NCBI RefSeq assembly: GCF_000003605.2
Contig: NW_003129860.1
Coordinates: forward strand, 209,736 to 239,816
Direction: 5' to 3'
DNA length: 30,081 bases
DNA from: Saccoglossus kowalevskii
Lineage: Eukaryota > Hemichordata > Enteropneusta > Harrimaniidae
The notes under the pieces were generated by a model. That model saw nothing but the letters and a program-made list of their open reading frames with translations, did no database searches and was not told where the DNA came from. Made by a program: the position numbers and the translations under genes. Positions within the stretch are counted from its first letter, which is position 1. Each line of letters begins with the position of its first letter. Positions 11,601 to 23,600 of the stretch are shown here, one piece after another.

Positions 11601-14600
11601 AGTATTATTATTATTATTATTAGTTATTTATTGCTTCCCTTTTGTAACAGGGGCTCACTATGTAAATTAGGAGCTGCACCAAATAAAAAAATACATTTCA
11701 CTCAAAGACTAATGAAAAAACTTTTGATAGACAAAAAGAAACTAAGTTACATGAACTACAAAATATAACAACAACATAAACATCTAAAAGTAGCCAAAAA
11801 ATATGAAAACAGTATAAAGCAGTGGAAATGTATGACAAGCAACACTGGAATTAGATCATGTAATAGTTTGGCAGATTTTCGTTTTGTTTCTATTCTGATC
11901 AAATAATTATAATTATTAGGTTCTCCAAGATTTTGTTCATCTTAAGGCCATGATATACAAATCAGTTTGGTTGCAACTTTTGGTGTTAACCAATGTTGAT
12001 CTGTGTATCATACATTGTTTCATCATGAGAGAGATTCCTCAACAATCTGCAACTTGTTGATTGAAATAGATGCATGCTCTATTCTTTACAACAATTTGCA
12101 GGTTTGTTGATGGCACTCTGTCAACATGCAGCATGATATAATACACAATTCAACTTTTGTTGACAGCAAATATTTTCAGCAAAAGTTTATGATTTTTCTT
12201 CTTGGACCTATAAAAACATTGTTGAAGAATAATATGCAGTGATATGAACAATAGAAAAATCAATATATTATTCGCAATCAATTATCTAGACTGTATACAT
12301 ACAATTGTACATTGTAATTGTTCGCTAAATTTGGCCTGCCACTAACAGGAACATATGTGAGAAGTTGTGCTTGGAGGAATTTGGAAGCATGCTATTATTT
12401 ATGACATTTTCATGTCTGAAATTTGCTCGTAAGTGCATTGTATACATCACAAAAAACCAAGGATGATCAATTAATGTGATTGTTAAAAGTTGTTAAAATA
12501 GCAGTTTGTTTGATAACAAATCAGATATATTTTTTCTGGAATCTAAATTTTGACTTACATTCTGACTGAATATAATCATCTAATGACTGTTTGTTTCACA
12601 ATAATAAATACATTTGGTATTTTTCGGATTGTGTTACCATAACAACCCAGAATTACATGTGTCAAAGCGAAAGATTTGAAAGATTTTATGGCATGCTTCC
12701 AGAATTTACATGTATTGTTGTGTAATATGTTTGGTATGTTCTCTCTTACTATATCTGTCTTAATTATTATTCAGAACTCATCCCTCACTCTTGGTGGCTC
12801 AGACAATTCACCCTGGTAACCTATACCATGGAAAATATCACACACAGGGAACACGTAGCGAATTCCTGATTTTGAAATCGCTCATTTGTTTTTATTCGTA
12901 TACAGGTATCTTTTTCGTCCTGCCTTGTATTGAGAATTATACCAAAGTTGATTTGAGAACTATCTCATTTGATGTCCCACCCCAAGAGGTGAGTTTAGAA
13001 AACCGCGCATGAGAATTTAGGTTGCTTCTTCTCTTTTTTTTGTAGGGCTTTTTTTAGTTCTACCTTGTACAGACTCATACAACGTAGTTGATCTGAGAGT
13101 GGTATCATTTAGTGTGCCTCCACAAGAGGTGAGAATCAATGATGCAATGTTCAAATGCCCATACGCACCGTTTGAAAAACTTTGGTGCACCACTGCACAG
13201 TAAATGTTGTTTTTTGAGCCTGTGTATGCAGACCTGAAACCTGATGAGCCACATCATGCATATACTTGTAGGACATTTTGGAAATACAAGCCATCACAAG
13301 TAAAAGATCACACAAGAGACCATTTGGTCCTAAAAACACGCAATTAATAATGACAAAGAATTAACATGTTTTAAAAAATACAAAGTTTAAATATTTGATG
13401 CATGGTGCACAATATGTATGCTAGTTAAAATTTCTAATTTATTCTCTGGTACGTAAATTGTATTGTTACACATAATAACTTGAAGAATAGTCTACCTTCA
13501 TATTTCTCTGTATTTTAAAATTCAAGGATACATGAAAATAGGATGTACACTTACCTCGGTATAATGTGTAACAGCATGTATGTGTATTTGATCTATTCAG
13601 AGGAAGTCTTAAAACAAGAGCTTATGCATTGTCTTACATGTATGTGCATGTACACCTGTATCTTGGACATGCCTTGAACAATCACAAGGATTTTTGGATA
13701 CTTATGTATGTCTATTTATTTCTTGACCATTTTTGTGCTAACAATTCTGTTATTTCGTGTGGGAGCAAATTTTATTTCAATTTGGTACATTACAAGCATT
13801 GGACATTATAGGGCCTTGTTGCATCCTTGTTTTTCAGATTAGATTCAAAATGGCAGACTGGTAGCCATTTTAAATTGTTTTAATGAATAAAGTTCAAGTT
13901 TGACATGCTCTGATTGTCCATGTTCAAACTTTATATATTTCTTACACTTGATAACATATGGGACTATGTAACGCAGTTACTAGTTCTACCTAATTTTGAA
14001 TATGAGATTCTTACCCGATCTTTCCTGTGTTTCAATTTTGCTGATCAGTGAAATCAGTTAAATTAATACTTTTATAGTATATTCTGTTATCTTTGAATAT
14101 GAATCTGGACTAACTACAACAGAATTGCCTAGCTCCAGTAGTGCCTGAATTCCGTAAGAAATGCTGAGTGCAAATTAACCCAGTAAACATGTATGCTACC
14201 CACCAGACCAGGGAATGGTTTTCCTGTTATGCATTGCTCTGTCCTCTGTCATGTGGGTTTGGTTCTGTAATTTAACGTTCTACATGTACCAAAGTAACTC
14301 TTGGTTCGTTCTTAATTCATTGCCTGCTGAAAGCCTTGGTAGTTAGCTGAAATGAACTGGAAAAATAGGGTCAGCAGACAATGTGTTAGCAGCACTGCAA
14401 TTACAAAATAAGGCCTAACTACCCGAAAGTCTGAAGCATACCTAAAATTAGTACATTTAGTTAATACATAATAACTAGTGTATTTAGCCAACTTGATTGT
14501 ACCAGATTACTGTGGAATACTTTATTTTCGCTGGAATTAATTTTCGCTGAAAAGGCTTTTTGCTTGGAATTTATTTTCACTGATTTTTGATGAGTTTAAT

Positions 14601-17600
14601 GTGAAATATAGGAAAAAAAGTACATTCGCTGGATTTTATTTTCACGGAATCACTCCTTCAGCGAAAATAGCGAAAATAAAGTATTCTACAGTATTGGATT
14701 CTTTGGTGTCTAAAGGTTGCCCTCTATGGCCAAATTGAGCACATTGTTTAGGTTGAACACGAAGTGGAGGTACATGTACATTGTATGTATGAGCCTATAT
14801 ACATATATATGTATAGATACATTGGATCTGAGTAATAAAGTTGAAGAAAAGAGAAGTCCATGTTAATTTAATTTTTTCTTTATCGTAGAATGACATCTGT
14901 CATACTCAATTGCTGATCTATTTACCAGTAAAAGTGTGGAAGCTGTCGAGGAGAATTTACTTGTTTGATCTTCATTGCCTTCTCACCCCAGCTTTTTAGC
15001 TTCGCTGTCAACTTTGTTGAGTGGAGCTTATCATATGAGTGATTGTCCGTCGTCGTTCGTGTCAATGTTTTACTTTTTCGACTTCTTCTTGAAAACTACA
15101 AGCCTGAATGCTTTGATACTTGGTGTATATGTACCTTGGGTAGACCTCTCTTAGATTTGTTCATTTCATGATCATATCTTCAATTCTCTAATTTTGGTGA
15201 ATATTTTTGTCATTTTTGGTAAAAAGTTATATTTTCAACTTCTTTTTGAAAACTGCAGGTCCAATTGCTTTGATATTACATATATAGGTACTACATGTGG
15301 ACCTCTCTCAGATTTGTTCATTTTGTGATGATATCTTCAATTCTCTAATTTTGGAGAATATTTTTGTAATTTTTGGTAAAAAGTGATATTTTCCACTTCT
15401 TGTTGAAAACCACAAGTCTGATTGTTTTGATACTATACATATCGTTCATTTTCTAATAATATCTTCTGTTCTATAATTGAAATGTGCATTGCTAACAGCG
15501 GAGCTATCTCAGTCGAGAGGCTGCTTATTATGAATACTGTGAAATCCTTTATTTTTGCTTGGAATTAATTTTCGCTATTTTCACTGAAGGAATGATTCAG
15601 TCAAAATAAAATCCAGCGAAGATACTTTTTTTTCTATATTTTACATTCAGCGCATCAAAAATCAGTGAAAATAAATTCCATACAAAACACCTAAAAAGTC
15701 TTTTCAGCGAAAATTATTTTACAGTATCGGTTCTCACTCAGATAAAGTGTGCATAATCAATGGAAGTTATTAATTTAGACTAACTCAAGCTCTGTCTCTA
15801 TCATAGACCTTATATTAGATTTGTATTCACATTAAAATTTTGCAATTGGTTATTTTCTGTTCACTGTGAGATCTCACATTTTATGTGAAAGGAACGAATA
15901 ACTGTGGCCAAAAAAAGATTTGATTTTGAAGTTGAAATTCTATTTTTTTCATAGTTTTGTGTATAGCACATAAAACATGGACATACCCAAAAATACTTGT
16001 GTTTGTTGAATCCCACTAGATGTTTTGACCCAACTACAACACTTTGAACTGTATCATTATGTATATCATAGTACATGTATAGTACTCTGGTTAAAAATCA
16101 CATTTTGATAGTGGCTCTGTTTGTTTTTAATAAACTCAAACTATATCTGACCAGTTCTTTTATTTTAACTTTTATTTTAAAATTCTGTTTTCATAACAAA
16201 AAATTAAATATGTTATGACTATTTATGCTCTAAAATTTTATGACTATTTTAGTATTTAAAAATAAAAAGCAATCTGCCCACATTTAGAAGACAAATTTGG
16301 CCAGATTTGTATTTTATTAGTCTAACAAGCATGTCTAGCAACCTTAAAATCATCAACAAATCATAACTAATATGAAAGCATGCTTTCTTGTAATTTGGTT
16401 CAACAAACCTTATAGTAAAGAAGAGCTACCTATTTTATCTAAATTTGATCAGATGTACAACTGCATTAGATTTGTTTCAGATTGAATATCATTAGTCAAA
16501 ATTGAAGAAAAAAACCCTCAATGCTATATACATGTACATGTATCTGTTTTCATTGTTAACATTCTCTGTTTTCATTGTTAACATTCTCTGTTTTCATTGT
16601 TAACATTCTCTGTTTTCATTGTTAACATTCTCTGTTTTCATTGTTAACATTCTCTGTTTTCATTGTTAACATTCTCTGTTTTCATTGTTAACATTCTCTG
16701 TTTTCATTGTTAACATTCTCTGTTTTCATTGTTAACATTCTCTGTTTTCATTGTTAACATTCTCTGTTTTCATTGTGTTGTGAATGCGCTTTTTTCCGAC
16801 TAGGTGCTGACAAAGGACAGCGTTACCATTTCTGTGGATGCCGTGGTCTATTACCGCGTCAACAATGCAACCATATCAGTTGCCAACGTGGAGAACGCTA
16901 ACCACTCCACTCGACTTTTGGCTCAAACTACGCTTAGAAATGTATTGGGAACCAGAAACCTCTCTGAAATCTTGTCGGATAGAGAGACTATCAGCCACCA
17001 GATGCAGGTGACTATACGTATTTGCATGTTTTTACATAAGCTGTATTGTCATGAATTAAACATGTAGCAGATCAAGAAAGCTTGCGTATATACATAATTA
17101 ACGACTGCTCATATTTGAAATGGCGCATGTAGCTGGTTCCAGATTTTGTTCATGTATCACAAACTAATAATTGTATTCATTGCTGACCTGCTCCCTTCCA
17201 ACGCATGCTTCTCATACCTGCCACTATGATCTGTGTTGCGCCATACCTAAATAGCAAAGGTGTATAATTAGACAAAATAAGTCATATTTCAATAATCCAG
17301 CATATAAATGCCATTGTTGCCTCACTCTTGCTTTTATTTGATATAGAGTATATAGAATAAATACTGTACCCAATTTAATATGTATGTAAGCACAGTGTGT
17401 CAATTTCTGAGTTTGACCCTTAAAAATAAACTCAAAACCTGAACAAGTATCTCATTTTGTTTTTTGAAATTGTTTGGCCAAGTTAAATATATTTTTAATA
17501 AAATGAATATCAAATTAGAAGTATATATTCAGTCTGTTAGGTCCAATGTATATATGTATGAACTGGAACTGAACATTACTGTTGTAAAGACATTTGCATT

Positions 17601-20600
17601 GTATTTTAGATAATGACATACTAATATGACCTCATATATGTTAGATTTACCGGTACTAACATTTACACTATAAGGAATCACGCTTTCTTAACTGATGCAT
17701 TAAAAGATCCAATGTGTAACAGCGCACAAGATTATTTATATACTGTGGTTGGGCCTTCTCACTTTACTTTTCATTGGTTTGATTCTAGGTGTGTGTGGTA
17801 CTATGTGTTCACGCAGGTGTCTTCAGTGGCCTGTATGGCATCTGCATGAACATATTTGTATAGTATACTTGGTTGAGGTGTAGGCATGAGTACCGGTACT
17901 TATCAGGCAGTATTCTCTTTGCTTGCACTCCAGATTGCACTGTTTCCTTGTGGCTCACTCTGTCTGTATTGATTTGATCCTTGTCTCCTCTTCTGTGTCG
18001 AAGGTCAATCCTTTTCCAATCCTCTCTAAATTCTTCCTGAAATCAGCATTTGTTTGTAAAGCATTCTTTATCACTGTGATTAGATGTTGCACTTGTTTTA
18101 CACTTTCAAAACTATTGTGTTTTTGAAGTTGTCTCCGAGATCAACTCAACAGGCATTTTTTTAGCATCCTGTCTGGTTGGGTGTCAATATCTATATATGG
18201 TACAACTACATAACACAAGGTATCACCTCAGTCTATGATGCACCCCTCAAGACCATTGGTCATTAAAAACACTTCAACAATTTAAACGTCGATGTAAACT
18301 ATTGCCACCATTCACAAAATTAAACCCACCATTTTTTATAATATTTTACATAAAATTACAAGACTTGTAGTCAACCTAAAATTATGTCTGGTCCGAAAAT
18401 AACAAACAAATTTCTAGAAAAATACATTATACACTTGCATGTACAAAATATCACACCAAAATTGTATCAGAAAAAATTATGGTTTTTAAAGGGTTTACAT
18501 AGCAGAAATATAGTTATAGTATTGAGAATTATCACTGTTGTAGGACAACCGTGTGTAAAATTACCATGATATGCAACCCTCCTGGTCATGTAGAGGATCT
18601 GATAATCGTAGGTTTAAAAGCCAATCAGGAACTGAATTATATTACACTGAATTATGTAATTCGGTAAATGAACACTTCACAAGTCATATTTCAAGTAGAT
18701 ACATATCTGCATGTAGTAATACATGTAGTAACAATAATGAGTTTTAAACCAATATGCCACAACAGCAAAGTTAAAAAAGTGTATATTGTTATACTTTTGA
18801 AAGCGAAAATCTTAAAATCCAGACAATATTGTGATATAATGAAGACCTCCTAGTTATGGGCCTTCTCACTCTAATTGCTCATTTTCATGCGTGGTACCAT
18901 GTACATGTATGTACTTGCAGATGTCTTCGGTTCCCTGTATGGCATCTTCTTCTTCTTGTAATATACTTGACTGAGGTGTGAGCATGGGTACTATTACAAA
19001 TAGCTGTATATGGAATGCATGTTTGGCTATGTTGTTTTATTTTGTTTAGCCGTACTTACCTTACACCCAATCAATCACTCCAAACTTTTTGATCTTGTCC
19101 CTAATTCAGAAATAAAACACTTCCATATTGCTTCACACAACAGACTCCCCAGGATTATTTTTTAATTTTCTGATTATCCAAATGTGATGTTGCAGTAGTT
19201 GCCAAAAGTCGCTGATAGCTATGCTTTGTGATTCGGGGTCCAAGGTACATGTACCATTTCATCATATGCCCATTCTACTTCCTTCCTGCTTTGTGTATCA
19301 ACAAAATTATTTGGAGTAGCATGGCAACACAGACAATTGATAAATATAAACCCGTAAACTTCTATCCCAGGAGGGTATAAACAGGTGTGCGCGATAGACA
19401 TATCACAGATAAATGCAGTGTTGGTTTCACCTCTTACTTTTTGTTAAATTACCTGGTTGGGGCATGTATTCCACCAATGTCCTTTTTAGATTTTGAGTGA
19501 AAGTAAGCAATTTCCTCACTTACAGGATATCTTGATTCAGTGTTGGATACCTGTCTTACTAGTTTTTAGTTAAACATAAAATATTAGTTTTGTACCTTTG
19601 TAGCTTTTTTCTTACTAAGGAGTCAGCTAGGTTTAAACAAGGATTATACAACAGCAAGTACAATGTAACCTCTCTCTTAGCTTTGGTTAATAATTATTAG
19701 GGATTTTAGATTGTGCCCCTCTTCCTACTAAGGAATTTAGGAATGGTGTAATTGGTGGCTTCCAGCAATATGGAGGTGTTTTATTTCTAAATTAGGGACA
19801 TGTTAGAGTCATACCAAGGAGTTTCAATCCATATCTTACCACTGATTGGGTGTAAGGTAGGAATGGTTTCACTCATCTAGGTGAATTTGTTATTCTCTCT
19901 CTGACAGAAACATTGATAATCTCATTTTTCGCCTTGTCTGATTTATTTTGCACACTGTAGATGATCTTGGATTTGGCCACAGATCCATGGGGTATACGTG
20001 TGGAACGTGTTGAAATGTGAGTACTTCCTCCCACTATAAAAAGGCCATTTATATTCCCCCTGTCTCTAACAAACATTCATTTTAAATTAATATAGACTGG
20101 TTTGGATGAAGCAACTGACCCTTGGGGTATCAAAGTGGAACGTGTTGAAATGTGAGTAAATCAAACAATGCTATTACATATGCGTCATGTTCCAATCAGG
20201 TTTATAATGGCGTGATTTGTTGAGAACCAATATTCAATTTATAAATTTTCTAGTGTTGAGCATTTTCTGTAGCTCTAAAATTCAGTAGGTCTTTTTAATT
20301 TAGCGACAGTCTCATAACTTTCAGGGTTGACACATTCTGACATTTTGTATGGAAAATGTCGGGAAAACCTGAAGTTTATGGCACAAATGCGCATTATAAT
20401 GTACATGTTTTTAAGAATCACTTTGTCTTTTATCCATACTGAAAGATTATGTTTCCACATTTCTCAGTAGTAGGTCATAGTGGAAACTTTTTGGACCTTT
20501 TTATAGGCAATTATTTGTCATTTCTTTTCAAGCCTGTTTCGTTTCCCACTTCTCTGCATTTTTTTCTTTTCTTCTGCATATAAATTTGTTGTACCAGTAG

Positions 20601-23600
20601 TTTGTTTATATTATTATTACACATAGAATTTTCGTCATGTTTATATCTAAATCTTATAGATTACTTTTCGTCATGTAAATAGTAATTTTCCTTTCCTTTA
20701 CTTTACCAGTACTTTATTAATTTCTACTTGGCAGTCTGGGCAATGGACTGGACAAGTCCATAAGGACTATTTCCATGGTCCACATCAGAATTACTACCAT
20801 TTTATTTTGTTTATCAGTTCTGTAAAAATGGTCATTCTGGTGCAATAAACAAATAAACGTAAATGTTTGCATTTTGAAAAATCCAAGATGCACACTGTAG
20901 GTTCTCTGCCTTGTTAGACACTCCGACAACTACATGTCCATTGCAATTATTACATTGGAGGAATTTTCTGTATATTTCTTGTCATCTCATTATTTAATTG
21001 TTCTTAAATTGCAGTAAGGATGTACGTCTGCCAGTCCAGTTACAACGTGCCATGGCTGCAGAGGCTGAGGCTGCTCGAGAGGCAAGAGCAAAGGTATGTA
21101 GCTTTCTGATCATGACACTATCACATATTTCAACGTCAAAAAACTGAATGTGTTGCTTAGTATAGAATACGTGACGGCCAAGAACGTGCACACAGATTTA
21201 TAGTTATATGCATGATATGCATGATGCACTGAACTGTTTGTAAAACAACATTGTCTTTGCTTTGCCTGTAAGGGTATGTATTTGAAAGAAGTCTGTCCAT
21301 GTCGGTGTCGTCGTTCTTGTGGTTCCAATAACTAATGTATTGTATTGTATTGTATTGCCATGATGTAACACAATGTCTAAATATGGCTAACAATATTTTA
21401 TAATATTTTGGTGCAACTTTCTTCAAATTTTTCCAAAATAACTAAGGTTTTGATCAAATTTTTGATGAATTTTTTGTGAAAGTGAAAGTTTCCAGGATTA
21501 ATATTATTCAAACTATTCAATGTATGATTTAAAATTAATGTAGAGGTACTGCTACTCATTTGCTACAGATGTAAACTGGTAGGAGAATTTCAGTAATAAC
21601 AGTAACAATTGTACTCATAGGTGATTGCTGCTGAAGGAGAAAGAAATGCAGCACGTGCTTTAAAGGAAGCAGCTGATGTCATCTCTGAATCGCCGTCTGC
21701 TCTGCAGCTGCGTTACCTCCAGACTCTGAATACCATATCAGCAGAGAAGAACTCCACTATTATATTCCCACTGCCCATCGATTTATTGAGGTAATGATTT
21801 ATATCTATGTGATGCCAAGCTTTTATTAATAATTATCTCAGCAGGCTGACTCAAAATAATCAGGGTATATTGCTCTGCAGTTTCCTCAGACTCAATCACT
21901 AAGAGGTGAAAACAGCCTGTTGATGATTATTCGTGAAAGCATTGAAAAATGTTAACACCACAGTCGTCGCACCACACTGTGTTCGATATGGATTCCATAA
22001 GACATAATATAAATTATATTCATTTTGTGTTCATGAAATCTGAATACAGGCTCAACAATGACTGAGGTGTTTTCTTTCACATTTTAGTTCTTTGTATTTT
22101 CTTTATCGTTTGCAATATGTGCCATTTCATTAGGCATGTTTCCTTTAGACATCATCTAAATTTTGGGCTGATGTCTGAGCCTGCTCACGTGCACTCCTGT
22201 CAATCCATCATTAGCCAGATGCTGGTGTCATGGCTGTCAATGTGTTAACAAGACATACATGGCTTGGTCGTAGTTTCAAGAATTGCACGAACTTATGGCA
22301 AGCTCTTATGTACATCTTATCCATTTTCAAAATGACTGTGTACTACCCTATTTGCAACCAGAACTGCAACTTGTTACCAGTACCACACTGAAAATGGCAA
22401 ATGAAAACAGAATTTCATTGTTTGTCAGTGGTTTGATTGGTAGTGAAAAATCGGCGCATATAAATGCATAAATAAAAAACAGTCAGTCAGTCAGTGCTTG
22501 CTGAAAAACCAAAAAATAAGATCGATTGTTGTAAATAGCATTGACATTGTATGTTTACTGTGGCACATGTATGCCATCATCAGCTTGGTTACTAGTTTTA
22601 TTTTGTTTATGGCTTGGGGGTTTCTATAATAGATTAATCCTCATGTTCTCATGCACCTTGTTCATTTCATCTACCAAGACACCTATATCAATATGCTTTC
22701 AAAAATAAATATTTGACAAATCTTAATTATTCATGTTAAGAACAATTTTTTTCCAAGATTTTAATTCTCATAGTAAGAACAATGACAAACTGATATGTAA
22801 CGTAATCAATGAAAATTAGAATTCCGATTGATGAGACTGGGCCTTCAAAATTGCACTCTAGCTGAGATGACACCTTTAGAAATTAGTGTTTTGGTACAGT
22901 TATGTGCCACTATTGATAGTACACATGTGTAAAAATTGTGACAAACAGATTGGTAATGTTTGAATGACTGTGGTTGCTGTGTTATATTCGCAAAGTGAAA
23001 TATATAGTGTATGTAACATGATATTAAAAAGTGCTACACTATGATCACTGTCTCCTAGTGATTTGTCGCAATTCACCCTGCATTGGAATTACTGCTGACA
23101 GAAATTCACAAATTAATCTTTTCACTTGAAAGATTCAAGAAAGTGTTAAACCGAAGGAAACTGATTGAAATTGCAAATACATAGATACATTGTCTATTAG
23201 ATTAATCACATGATTGGGAAAGTTACATTGTCAGCTGCTAGTGTGGTCTCACAATGTTTATTTACTGAAGTACATTTATTGTTTTTTGAAAATTAGGTGA
23301 TCCTTTTGTACGTCAAATATTTGATGTGCTGAAAATCATTGAAATTTGAACGTGTATGAAAATCTCTTGATTTGTGCATATATCACATTACTGTCCCAAA
23401 ACACCAATCAACCTAAAGTGTCTTCTCCGAGTGCAATCTGATTCAAATCTGATGTAGGTAGAGGCTTTGGTCGCTTGTAATACACAGCCGTTAGTAACAG
23501 CATCTGACCAGTCATGTTCAAGTCTTAAATAGTTTACAAATCCAATCAGAGAGCTACTTAAAGATGGATGCAGCTAACCAGAGTAAACCTTTCGCATAAC

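Larger units (their letters stand above)
13129..16803 (+). other. Intron B-C (3.7 kb), repeat-rich
   Basis: The intron starts GTGAGA after B2 (or 12989 after B1) and ends CGACTAG. It holds two inverted MITE copies, a 157-bp-period repeat between them, and a 22-bp minisatellite close to the acceptor. No coding exon was recognised. Confidence 0.9.
17008..19960 (+). other. Intron C-D (2.95 kb)
   Basis: The intron starts GTGACT and ends CACACTGTAG before D1; it extends to 20095 when D2 is used. It contains a duplicated block (17751-17900 and 18858-18992) and a 17-nt perfect inverted complement (19057-19073 with 19843-19859). No exon with stomatin similarity was found inside. Confidence 0.88.

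Noticed and set aside
12791-13012. 73-codon plus-strand open frame around exon B1 with its own ATG
   Set aside because: Only the 12906-12988 part is stomatin-like. The rest is intron read-through, with a consensus acceptor and donor marking the true borders.
16804-17067. Open frame continuing past exon C to 17067
   Set aside because: Similarity stops exactly at the CAG|GTGACT donor (17007). The extra residues are intron translation.
20031-20050. TATA-box-like CTATAAAAAGG between D1 and D2
   Set aside because: It lies inside a 79-nt spacer intron within the gene; there is no sign of a promoter there.
21110-21426. Overlapping minus-strand open frames of 72 and 89 codons
   Set aside because: They lie in intron E-F or antisense to exon E and have no family resemblance.
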